Under the pieces are notes generated by a model, which saw only the letters and a program-made list of their open reading frames with translations, ran no database searches and was not told the DNA's origin. Position numbers and translations under genes: made by a program. From NCBI RefSeq assembly GCF_038789205.1, contig NZ_CP128355.1:2132955-2196954 (forward strand): DNA of 64,000 nucleotides. The letters are read 5' to 3'. How positions within the stretch are numbered: the first letter of the stretch is position 1; each line of letters starts with the position of its first letter. Below are positions 30,451 to 37,607 of this stretch, one piece after another. The DNA is from Staphylococcus hsinchuensis (GTDB lineage: Bacteria > Bacillota > Bacilli > Staphylococcales > Staphylococcaceae).

Positions 30451-31197
30451 ATGTCGCGTATTTGGGTGTCAGTATTGACATTATTAATTTATGGACTTGC
30501 GCAATTAGGTGTTAGCTTTATGCAAATGGCAGGTCTATTTAAAAATTTAAAAGGTAAAGATTTAATTTTTACTAGTATTTACACACAAGTAGCCTTTTTT
30601 ATCATCGCAGCAATTTTAATTGTAACTATACATCAATTTGTGAAAAATCCAACACGATTAGATCAACAACCTAAAGAGGAAAAAAGATATGTTGTGTTAT
30701 GGGCCATTGTCGGTTTAGTCGTCGTAATGATATACCAAATGGCTGCAAACTTAATCAATATATATGTATTTGGAGCCCCAGAAAAAAGTCCTAACACGGA
30801 TAGATTAATGAAAGTTGCACAAGAAATACCATTCTTCATTATTTTAATTTCAACAGTGGGACCTATTTTAGAAGAATATGTCTTCCGTAAAGTGATATTT
30901 GGTGAACTTTTCAATATGATGAAAGGTAATAAAGTAATAAGATTCTTAATTGCTGCTATTGTAAGTTCAGCAATATTCAGTTTGGCACACGGAGATCCAG
31001 CATACTTCCTTACATATTTTGGAATGGGCTTCATTTTAGCTATTTTTTATGCATATACTAAACGTATTTGGGTATCAATTTTAATTCATATAATGCAAAA
31101 TAGTATTGTCGTTATATTCCAAGTTGTTATAGGTCCAGACAAATTAAAAGAAATACAAGAGAAAGCATCATTTATTTACCATTTGATTTTCTTATAA
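30451..31197 (+). CDS. mroQ: CPBP-family membrane protease MroQ
   Basis: The 248-residue protein has about seven hydrophobic segments and the CPBP (Abi) motifs. Glu141-Glu142 are in EEYVFRK and His180 is in FSLAHGDPAYF; HIMQNS follows near 210. These residue numbers coincide with those of S. aureus MroQ, which promotes Agr signalling by helping AgrD processing/export. Its position between groES and the sdrH-like gene, upstream of agr, is the same as there. A GGAGGT site precedes the ATG. Confidence 0.93.
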   Translation: MSRIWVSVLTLLIYGLAQLGVSFMQMAGLFKNLKGKDLIFTSIYTQVAFFIIAAILIVTIHQFVKNPTRLDQQPKEEKRYVVLWAIVGLVVVMIYQMAANLINIYVFGAPEKSPNTDRLMKVAQEIPFFIILISTVGPILEEYVFRKVIFGELFNMMKGNKVIRFLIAAIVSSAIFSLAHGDPAYFLTYFGMGFILAIFYAYTKRIWVSILIHIMQNSIVVIFQVVIGPDKLKEIQEKASFIYHLIFL

Positions 31198-31230
31198 TGT
31201 GAAACATAACTTGAAAAAGTTATTTAAATA

Positions 31231-31270
31231 AAGAGAAACTAAGCATAATGATTATGCTTAGTTTCTCTTT
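31231..31270. terminator. Bidirectional terminator between mroQ and the SdrH-like gene
   Basis: The stem AGAGAAACTAAGCATA/TATGCTTAGTTTCTCT is perfect and is followed by a T-rich tract on the plus side. Confidence 0.92.
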
Positions 31271-31307
31271 TTCTATTTAATATTTTATGCTAATACAAAT
31301 TTATCTT

Positions 31308-34300
31308 TTATGACGTACTTTTTGCTTTGTCGTCATTTTTACGTTTAACAAAGAAACCAATCAACACACCTAGAAAGATTGTGACTATAGCAATAATTAA
31401 TCCAAATAATGTACGTTCAAATTTGATACCATTGGAATCCTTTTTACTCGGATCAGTTGTTTGCGTATACTCTTGATCACTGCTCGTATGATATTCATAT
31501 TTTCCATTTACTTTCGAACTTGCGTTTTCTTTTAAGTCAGGCATTGAACCAATTTCACCAGTAACGAGCGCTAATACTTGTTTATCCAGATTTTCATAGT
31601 AATCTTTAGCTTTAAGTGGATTAAAATATTGGAATTTAAAATAATTTGTCCCTTGTTGCAAACGATTTAAAAATGAATTATCTGGGAAACGCTGTCTCTT
31701 TAACAATGAAGAAATATCTTTGTTCGAAACTTTACCAATTTTATTTAAATGTTTCACTTGATTTAAAATAAAAGGATTGTACTTAAATGATCCGTCCGCC
31801 ATTTGTTTGAAGCGGTGTATTAATTGGTTATCATCGTTACCCTTTTCTCTATCTGAAAAAGGTCTATAACCAAATATATTAAAATCCTCAATATTTTTTT
31901 GAGCTGTTGTTTGATGTTGACCACTATCAGTGTTGAATGAACGAGATAGATTGTCATCATACGTGTTTGAATTATATTTGTTTCGATTAAATGTTGAGCT
32001 TCTACCGACTGTTCCATTGTGATGGTTATGTGATGTAGAAGAAATATGATTGTCATTAGATTTAATATCTAATGGAGATTTATAGTCTAAGCTACGATGT
32101 GGTTGAACTGGAACTCCTATATTATTTGACTGATGATCTCGATTATTGTTTGGGAATTCTGCCCTATGATGACTATTATGATGTGAATTTGAATGGTTTG
32201 GTTTCGTTGGCACGCTATCAGAACTACTATCATTATTGTCATGTGTAGGCGTTGGGAAAATTACCCCACCGTCGTTTGAATTTTCACCATGCGTCTCATG
32301 AGGTGTTGAATGATTAGTTGAGTCATTATGCGTTCCACCATCTGAATGTGTAGGTGTTTCGCTAGAGTTGTTATCCGAATCGGTTGGACTTTCACTCGAC
32401 CCACCATTTGTATTATTATCAGGACGATCTGGGTTTGTTGAACCATCGTTTGAGCCGTTATTATTTCCATCATCTGGAGTATCGGGCACTATAGGTCCGG
32501 AATTTGAACCATTGTCCGTTTTGTCTGGGTATGACGGTTCTTCATTTGAGCTACCCTCTTCACCATTATTTTGGCCGTCATCTGGGTTTGTTGGTTCTTC
32601 ATTTGACCCATCATCTTGACCATCGTCTGGAGTATCTGGGTACGTTGGTTCCTCACTTGACCCATCATCTTGACCATCGTCGGGATTATCGGGATTCGTT
32701 GGCTCCTCGCTTGAGCCATCGTCTTGGCCATCATCTGGCTCCGTTGGCTCTTCACTTGAGCCATCACCTTGGCCATCGTTCTGACCGTCATCTGGGTTTG
32801 TCGGTTCTTCGCTAGAACCATCGTTTTGGCCATCGTTTTGACCGTCATCTGGATTTGTTGGCTCCTCGCCTGAGCCATCATTTTCGCCATCGTCTGGATT
32901 ATCTGGATCTGTTGGTTCCTCACTTGATCCGTCATCTTGGCCATCGTCGGAATTATCGGGATCCGTTGGCTCTTCACTTGACCCATCATCTTGACCATCG
33001 TTCTGGCCGTCATCTGGATTTGTTGGCTCCTCACTTGATCCATCATCTTGACCATCGTTCTGGTCGTCATCTGGATTTGTCGGTTCTTCACTTGAACCAT
33101 CATCTTGACCACCGTCTGGGTTATCTGGATCCGTTGGCTCTTCACTTGAGCCATCACCTTGACCATCATTCTGGCCGTCATCTGGCTCCGTTGGTTCCTC
33201 GCTTGAGCCATCATCTTGGCCATCGTTCTGACCGTCATCTGGCTCCGTTGGTTCCTCGCTTGAGCCATCATCTTGGCCATCGTTCTGACCGTCATCTGGC
33301 TCCGTTGGTTCCTCGCTTGAGCCATCATCTTGGCCATCGTTCTGACCGTCATCTGGCTCCGTTGGTTCCTCGCTAGAACCATCGTTTTGACCGTCATCTG
33401 GATTTGTTGGCTCCTCGCCTGAGCCATCATCTTGACCATCGTCTGGATCTGACGGTTCTTCGCTTGATCCATCATCTTGACCATCGTTCTGACCGTCATC
33501 TGGATCGGTCGGCTCCTCACTTGATCCATCATCTTGACCGTCGTCTGGGTTATCTGGATCTGTCGGTTCCTCACTTGATCCATCATTTTGGCCATCGTCT
33601 GGGTTATCTGGATTCGTTGGTTCCTCACTTGAGCCATCATCTTGACCATCGTCGGGATTATTTGGGTCTGTTGGTTCCTCACTTGATCCGTCATCTTCAC
33701 CATCGTCTGGGTTATCTGGATCCGTTGGCTCTTCACTTGACCCATCATCTTGGCCATCGTCGGGATTATTTGGGTCTGTTGGTTCCTCACTTGAGCCATC
33801 ATTTTCGCCATCGTCTGGATTATCTGGATCCGTTGGCTCTTCACTTGACCCATCATCTTGGCCATCGTCTGGATTATCTGGATCCGTTGGCTCTTCACTT
33901 GACCCATCATCTTGACCATCGTCTGGGTTATCTGGATCCGTTGGCTCTTCACTTGACCCATCATCTTGGCTATCGTCTGGATTATCCGGATTCGTTGGTT
34001 CTTCACTTGATCCATCATCTTGACCGCCGTCTGTGTTATCTGGATCTGTCGGTTCTTCACTTGAACCATCATTTTGGCCGTCATCAGAATCAGCTGAGTC
34101 GGTTGGTTCTTCGCTTGAGCCATTATCAATGCCATCGTTCAAATCAGTGTCATCACTATCTGTTGAATTATCGTTAAAATCATTATTTAAGGTATTTGAA
34201 ACATTTTCATTTAATTTATTTGGTGTATTTAAAGTTGAATCATATGGATACTGTGTTTCTTCACCATGTGTAGTTTTAGTTAATAACGATGCACTTAACA

Positions 34301-34349
34301 CAAACACAAAACCTGAAATTGCAAATTTATGTTTTTTATTATTACTCAC
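31308..34349 (-). CDS. sdrH: SdrH-like repeat-rich membrane-anchored surface protein
   Basis: The 1013-residue protein begins with a signal peptide (hydrophobic core FAISGFVFVLSASLL, likely cut near THG-EE). About 30 acidic repeats of 15-19 residues built on GSSEEPTDPDNPDDGQDD cover residues ~75-615. A histidine/asparagine-rich region follows (about 640-800), then a soluble domain (about 830-960, with SFKYNPFILNQVKHLNKIGK) and one membrane helix (FGLIIAIVTIFLGVLIGFFV) ending in KRKNDDKAK. There is no LPXTG, so it is not sortase-anchored. The location beside mroQ and the non-LPXTG C-terminal anchor match SdrH, although the repeats are not SD dipeptides. Translation starts at GTG, behind a G9 tract. 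Confidence 0.82.
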   Translation of the reverse strand: MSNNKKHKFAISGFVFVLSASLLTKTTHGEETQYPYDSTLNTPNKLNENVSNTLNNDFNDNSTDSDDTDLNDGIDNGSSEEPTDSADSDDGQNDGSSEEPTDPDNTDGGQDDGSSEEPTNPDNPDDSQDDGSSEEPTDPDNPDDGQDDGSSEEPTDPDNPDDGQDDGSSEEPTDPDNPDDGENDGSSEEPTDPNNPDDGQDDGSSEEPTDPDNPDDGEDDGSSEEPTDPNNPDDGQDDGSSEEPTNPDNPDDGQNDGSSEEPTDPDNPDDGQDDGSSEEPTDPDDGQNDGQDDGSSEEPSDPDDGQDDGSGEEPTNPDDGQNDGSSEEPTEPDDGQNDGQDDGSSEEPTEPDDGQNDGQDDGSSEEPTEPDDGQNDGQDDGSSEEPTEPDDGQNDGQGDGSSEEPTDPDNPDGGQDDGSSEEPTNPDDDQNDGQDDGSSEEPTNPDDGQNDGQDDGSSEEPTDPDNSDDGQDDGSSEEPTDPDNPDDGENDGSGEEPTNPDDGQNDGQNDGSSEEPTNPDDGQNDGQGDGSSEEPTEPDDGQDDGSSEEPTNPDNPDDGQDDGSSEEPTYPDTPDDGQDDGSNEEPTNPDDGQNNGEEGSSNEEPSYPDKTDNGSNSGPIVPDTPDDGNNNGSNDGSTNPDRPDNNTNGGSSESPTDSDNNSSETPTHSDGGTHNDSTNHSTPHETHGENSNDGGVIFPTPTHDNNDSSSDSVPTKPNHSNSHHNSHHRAEFPNNNRDHQSNNIGVPVQPHRSLDYKSPLDIKSNDNHISSTSHNHHNGTVGRSSTFNRNKYNSNTYDDNLSRSFNTDSGQHQTTAQKNIEDFNIFGYRPFSDREKGNDDNQLIHRFKQMADGSFKYNPFILNQVKHLNKIGKVSNKDISSLLKRQRFPDNSFLNRLQQGTNYFKFQYFNPLKAKDYYENLDKQVLALVTGEIGSMPDLKENASSKVNGKYEYHTSSDQEYTQTTDPSKKDSNGIKFERTLFGLIIAIVTIFLGVLIGFFVKRKNDDKAKSTS
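32510..34125. repeat. Tandem 45/54/57-bp coding repeats of the SdrH-like gene
   Basis: About 30 units encode GSSEEPT plus DPDNPDDGQDD or EPDDGQNDGQDD variants. Units of 15, 18 and 19 residues alternate. Near-identical 57-bp units lie next to each other around 33190-33370, which marks recent duplication. The block is free of stop codons in several frames because the repeat period is a multiple of three. Confidence 0.92.
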
Positions 34350-34354
34350 TTGCT

Positions 34355-34363
34355 CCCCCCCCC
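34355..34363 (-). repeat. G9 homopolymer in the ribosome-binding region of sdrH
   Basis: Nine G on the minus strand end 5 nt before the GTG start (GGGGGGGGGAGCAA-GTG). The tract is also the only ribosome-binding sequence available, so changes in its length would alter spacing to the start codon. Confidence 0.9.
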
Positions 34364-34542
34364 AATTTTAAGAAAAATACACTTCTAACACACTTATTAT
34401 ATTAGATATGTAGAAATATTTCATTAATTATAGCGTATATTTAAGAATTAGGTTTATTTTAGAAATTTAATAAAGATAAATAGACAAATATAGGTATAAT
34501 TGATATATTAAATATACAAAATAGATTGAAGGAGGGTCCTTT

Positions 34543-35172
34543 ATGGGACTATTTAATAAAAAATCAGATGACCTTACATCTTTACAAAATGCGATTGAAA
34601 CAAGAAGAACGATATATAGTTTAGACACAGAAATTTCAATTTCAGATGAGGACGTTGAAAACATCATTGAACATGCCATCAAACATGTGCCTTCATCATT
34701 TAATTCTCAATCTACACGAATCGTTTTATTATTGAACGATAATCACAATAAATTTTGGGATATCACAAAAGCAACTTTAAAAGAAGTTATGGGTCCAGAT
34801 AGAGATTTCCAACCTACTTCGGATAAAATTGATAATTTCAAACATTCACATGGAACAATCCTTTATTTTGAAGACGAAGACGTAATTAAAGGTTTACAAG
34901 ATAAAATGCCTAATTACGCAGAAAACTTCGCTCTCTGGTCTAGCCAAACAAACGCTATGCACCAATTTGCCATATGGACTGCGTTAAGCACAAAAGGTAT
35001 CGGAGCTTCTTTACAACACTATAATCCTATTGTTGATCAAGCGGTTACTGAGACTTTTGACATTCCTAAATCATGGAAATTAATGGCACAAATGCCATTC
35101 GGTAATATTAGAGAAAACGCTGGAGACAAAGAATTCCAAGATATTAACTCACGTTTTGTAGTAAAAAAATAA
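34543..35172 (+). CDS. Nitroreductase-family protein
   Basis: The 209-residue flavoprotein of the nitroreductase superfamily has AIETRRTIYSLD near residue 15 (FMN phosphate contacts), HVPSSFNSQSTRIVLLL near 46, and the GIGASLQHYNP block near 152. It resembles the small FMN-dependent NAD(P)H oxidoreductases sometimes annotated as hydroperoxide- or nitro-compound reductases. The physiological substrate is unknown. A GGAGGG site precedes the ATG. It lies between sdrH and the C-N hydrolase upstream of agr, as in S. aureus. Confidence 0.9.
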   Translation: MGLFNKKSDDLTSLQNAIETRRTIYSLDTEISISDEDVENIIEHAIKHVPSSFNSQSTRIVLLLNDNHNKFWDITKATLKEVMGPDRDFQPTSDKIDNFKHSHGTILYFEDEDVIKGLQDKMPNYAENFALWSSQTNAMHQFAIWTALSTKGIGASLQHYNPIVDQAVTETFDIPKSWKLMAQMPFGNIRENAGDKEFQDINSRFVVKK

Positions 35173-35180
35173 TTGAGATA

Positions 35181-35214
35181 AAACAGAGATATACAGTATA
35201 TCTCTGTTTTTTAC
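35181..35214 (+). terminator. Terminator of the nitroreductase gene
   Basis: The perfect stem ACAGAGATATA/TATATCTCTGT with a CAG loop is followed by T6. Confidence 0.92.
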
Positions 35215-35298
35215 GATTTTATTTTATGTTAAAGATTTTTGAATAATCTGATAATATTTAGTATAGTTGCCATAATAACAATTTAAGGGGCGATATAC

Positions 35299-36084
35299 AT
35301 GAATATCGAAATTTTTCAATTTAAAGTTGAGCCTGCAAACGTAGAACAAAATGAAGCGGTCATTAAAAAATGCTTTGAACAATATGTAACTTCTGACACA
35401 GATGTGGTGGTTTTGCCTGAAATGTGGAACAACGGCTATGCATTACCTCATTTAGAAGGTTTAGCAGATAAAGAATTAACAAGAAGCAAAGCATTTATAG
35501 GAAAACTAGCATTTAACTACGATGTCGATATTATTGCTGGGTCAGTTTCAAATAAACACGATGGTAGCGTTTATAATACTGCTTTCACCGTTAATAATAA
35601 TGGAGAAATTATTAATCAATACGACAAAGTCCATCTTGTTCCTATGTTAGATGAACCCAAGTTCTTAGCACCAGGTGATGTAGTGCCAGAAAGCTTTAAT
35701 TTAACAAATGGAATCAGTGCTACACAAATTATCTGTTATGATTTACGTTTTCCCGAATTATTAAGATATCCAGCTCGCACCGGTGCACAAGTGGCTTTCT
35801 ATGTTGCACAATGGCCAGACGTTAGAGCTGATCATTGGGTTGCGTTATTAAAAGCACGTGCAATTGAAAATGATATGTTTATCGTTGCTTGTAATGGATG
35901 TGGAGATGATGGCAAAACACTTTATGCAGGTCAATCAATGGTCATTAACCCAAATGGAGAAATTGTGGCTAGCTTAAAAGACAAAGAAGATCATTTAACA
36001 TATGAGCTTGATATAAATGAAGTACAACAACAACGGAAAAATATTCCTGTCTTCGAAAGTATAAAACCGAGTCTTTATAAATAA
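35299..36084 (+). CDS. Carbon-nitrogen hydrolase (nitrilase superfamily, omega-amidase-like)
   Basis: The 261-residue protein has the catalytic Glu-Lys-Cys triad: Glu41 in VVLPEMWNNGY, Lys110 in NQYDKVHLVPM and Cys146 in IICYDLRFPELLRYPA. The length and motif spacing fit the omega-amidase/YafV-like branch, which hydrolyses 2-oxo-acid amides such as 2-oxoglutaramate. Substrate is inferred from the family only. It ends at the terminator shared with RNAIII on the other strand. Confidence 0.92.
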   Translation: MNIEIFQFKVEPANVEQNEAVIKKCFEQYVTSDTDVVVLPEMWNNGYALPHLEGLADKELTRSKAFIGKLAFNYDVDIIAGSVSNKHDGSVYNTAFTVNNNGEIINQYDKVHLVPMLDEPKFLAPGDVVPESFNLTNGISATQIICYDLRFPELLRYPARTGAQVAFYVAQWPDVRADHWVALLKARAIENDMFIVACNGCGDDGKTLYAGQSMVINPNGEIVASLKDKEDHLTYELDINEVQQQRKNIPVFESIKPSLYK

Positions 36085-36088
36085 AAAA

Positions 36089-36121
36089 TAAACCGTGAGC
36101 TTGGGAGGGACTCACGGTTTT
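36089..36121. terminator. Shared terminator of RNAIII and the C-N hydrolase gene
   Basis: The stem AAACCGTGAG/CTCACGGTTT has a C-rich loop (TCCCTCCCAAG on the RNAIII strand) and a T-rich tract on the minus-strand side. The loop is the C-rich 3' hairpin typical of staphylococcal RNAIII. Confidence 0.9.
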
Positions 36122-36676
36122 AATTATTAAGGGAATGTTTTGCAATTATTTTTCTATCTATTTTTGGGGATGTTATTAATTATGAAAAAATTAGTGAATT
36201 TAACGATTAATTATAAATCGACAATTTTCAGATAGCTTACATGTTAAATTTAATTTGGCTCTGTTATAGTCAAATTAAATTGTATAGATTTGAGACTGGG
36301 AGAATCTACAAACCTAATAAAGATAACAATAATTTGAGACTGGGAAAGATCTACAAATTAAAGTATTGAGATGATTCTTGATTTTAGACTGGGAAAATCT
36401 ACAAATCATATGTGAGTTGGGATCTTATCAGTACTACTTTACGAAACCAAAAACCTTCGCTGAAATGTCTCTGTCTCTACATCAGCCTCCTATGTTTTTG
36501 TATTCAAAGAATTGAAAAACAGGGACTAATGTGCAAAAGAGACAACTACACGAAGAAATGTCATCACATTAGTGTTTTAATTACACTCTTCTGCTAAGCA
36601 TAATTAAAATAAATCCAAACATGAAATATGCATTTCAATTGGATTTGTTTATCACTTATTTGTGATAAAAGTACAT
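36089..36676 (-). ncRNA. rnaIII: RNAIII, agr effector RNA, without a recognisable hld gene
   Basis: This RNA is transcribed from P3, divergently from agrBDCA, and ends in the C-rich hairpin at 36089-36121. Length is about 590 nt, from an inferred start near 36676. Three near-identical hairpins with loops UCUCCCA, CUUUCCCA and UUUCCCA lie at 36291-36313, 36335-36358 and 36384-36407. Such C-rich loops pair with ribosome-binding sites of target mRNAs in S. aureus. A strong AGGAGG lies at 36486-36492, but ATG is followed at once by TAG, and no 20-45-codon delta-toxin-like frame is present anywhere in the RNA. Confidence 0.88.
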
Positions 36677-36682
36677 TAAACC

Positions 36683-36745
36683 ATAATATTATTTTAAATC
36701 GTAAAAAAATTCCTAACTCATTACATTTTATTCTTAACTGTTAGT
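36683..36745 (-). promoter_or_regulatory. P3 promoter of RNAIII with AgrA boxes
   Basis: On the minus strand, AACAGTTAAG (36735-36745 region) and TGAGTTAGGA (36711-36720) are two imperfect AgrA repeats about two helical turns apart. A -10-like TATTAT lies at 36683-36689. The arrangement mirrors P2 and the S. aureus agr intergenic region. Confidence 0.75.
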
Positions 36746-36778
36746 AAAAATATGTTAAAATGAGTTTTGTAAATGTAA

Positions 36779-36848
36779 AAAACAGTTAGGCGTTAGAAAT
36801 GTACAGTTAGGCATTAATTCGCATGATTTTTTAATAAAATTGTATAAT
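36779..36848 (+). promoter_or_regulatory. P2 promoter of agrBDCA with AgrA boxes
   Basis: Two repeats, AACAGTTAGGCGTTAG (36780-36795) and TACAGTTAGGCATTA (36801-36815), are followed by TATAAT at 36843-36848. The repeats match the AgrA consensus ACAGTTAGG, with 12 bp between boxes. TATAAT lies only about 20 nt before the agrB start. Confidence 0.85.
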
Positions 36849-36869
36849 ACATCTAAGGAGAGAAACGTG

Positions 36870-37439
36870 ATGTCTAAAGTTATTGACCGTAAAATTGATA
36901 GTTTTTCTAGGTATTTGCAACAACGAAACAACTTAGATCATATTGAATTTCTTAAAGTACGTTTGGGGATACAAGTAGCGGTTAGTAATTTTTTCAAAAC
37001 GATTGTCACGTATGGTGTTTCTATCCTATTTGATGCCTTTCTATACACTCTAACTACACATTTATCATACTTTCTCATACGAAGGTATGCCCATGGCGCA
37101 CATGCAAAATCGTCTATTATGTGTCATGTACAAAATTTATTGTTATTTGTTTTTTTACCTTGGGGTATAGCTCATATTTATATACCATCATATGTAATGT
37201 ATATTTTGGCATGTTTCGGAATCATAATTCTTTTTATTTATGCACCAGCAGAAACTAAAAAGCAACCGATTCCAGAGCGACTTAAAAAAGGTAAAAAAGT
37301 AAAAGCAATATCAGTAGCATTAGTCTTATTATTTATTTCCGTTTTTGTCCCTTTAGTCTATCAGCAATTAATTTTATTAGGTATATTGTTAATATCTACA
37401 ACACAATTACCTATATTTTTTCCTAAGGAGGATGTTTAA
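36870..37439 (+). CDS. agrB: AgrD-processing membrane protease AgrB
   Basis: The 189-residue membrane endopeptidase cuts and cyclises AgrD. His78 and Cys85 in RRYAHGAHAKSSIMC have the seven-residue spacing of the catalytic pair, and about six hydrophobic segments follow. A longer open frame begins at 36840, but that would place the P2 -10 box inside the coding sequence. The ATG at 36870 has AAGGAGAG 9 nt upstream and gives the normal AgrB length. The end of agrB contains the AAGGAGG for agrD. Confidence 0.97.
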   Translation: MSKVIDRKIDSFSRYLQQRNNLDHIEFLKVRLGIQVAVSNFFKTIVTYGVSILFDAFLYTLTTHLSYFLIRRYAHGAHAKSSIMCHVQNLLLFVFLPWGIAHIYIPSYVMYILACFGIIILFIYAPAETKKQPIPERLKKGKKVKAISVALVLLFISVFVPLVYQQLILLGILLISTTQLPIFFPKEDV

Positions 37440-37441
37440 AG

Positions 37442-37579
37442 ATGCAAATTTTCGAATCTATACTTAACATTATTACTAAATTATTTTCATTACTAGGAAC
37501 GAGTGCAACTGGGAAACCATGCGGTGGATTTTTCGATGAACCTGAAGTACCTAAAGAGTTAACTGAACTATACGAATAA
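37442..37579 (+). CDS. agrD: Autoinducing-peptide precursor AgrD
   Basis: The 45-residue propeptide has an amphipathic N-terminal leader (MQIFESILNIITKLFSLLG), the peptide core SATGKPCGGFF, and the acidic C-terminal recruitment tail DEPEVPKELTELYE that AgrB recognises. Cys27 should form a thiolactone with Phe31, giving the ring CGGFF; the exact N-terminal tail is not deducible from sequence. AAGGAGG inside the end of agrB lies 10 nt before the ATG. The gene is shorter than most gene-caller limits. Confidence 0.96.
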   Translation: MQIFESILNIITKLFSLLGTSATGKPCGGFFDEPEVPKELTELYE

Positions 37580-37607
37580 TTGTTTAACAATAGAGAGTGT
37601 GTAGAAA

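Noticed and set aside
32510..34125. Possible CRISPR array
   Set aside because: The repeats are contiguous coding units of 45-57 bp without unique spacers, and no cas genes are near.
32489..34177. Long open frames (up to 548 codons) in other frames and on the other strand across the repeat region
   Set aside because: The repeat period is a multiple of three, so stop-free frames arise by chance in all phases. The predicted proteins are low-complexity (MAKMMGQVKSQ, HLTHHLDHRLG) with no start signal, and the sdrH frame has a signal peptide and an anchor.
36291..36407. Three ~22-nt repeats in the agr region as a mini CRISPR or iteron set
   Set aside because: They lie within the RNAIII transcript and fold into C-rich hairpins, which explains them better.
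36412..36597. A 61-codon plus-strand frame opposite RNAIII
   Set aside because: It starts at GTG with no ribosome-binding site, is cysteine-rich low-quality sequence, and lies antisense to a structured RNA.
36480..36660. Short frames in RNAIII (12-13 codons, e.g. starting MFGFILIML) as delta-toxin
   Set aside because: They are too short and lack the amphipathic pattern of delta-toxin; the frame has no good ribosome-binding site.
36840..36869. agrB start at 36840
   Set aside because: It would place the P2 -10 box TATAAT inside the coding sequence. The ATG at 36870 has a ribosome-binding site and gives the family length.
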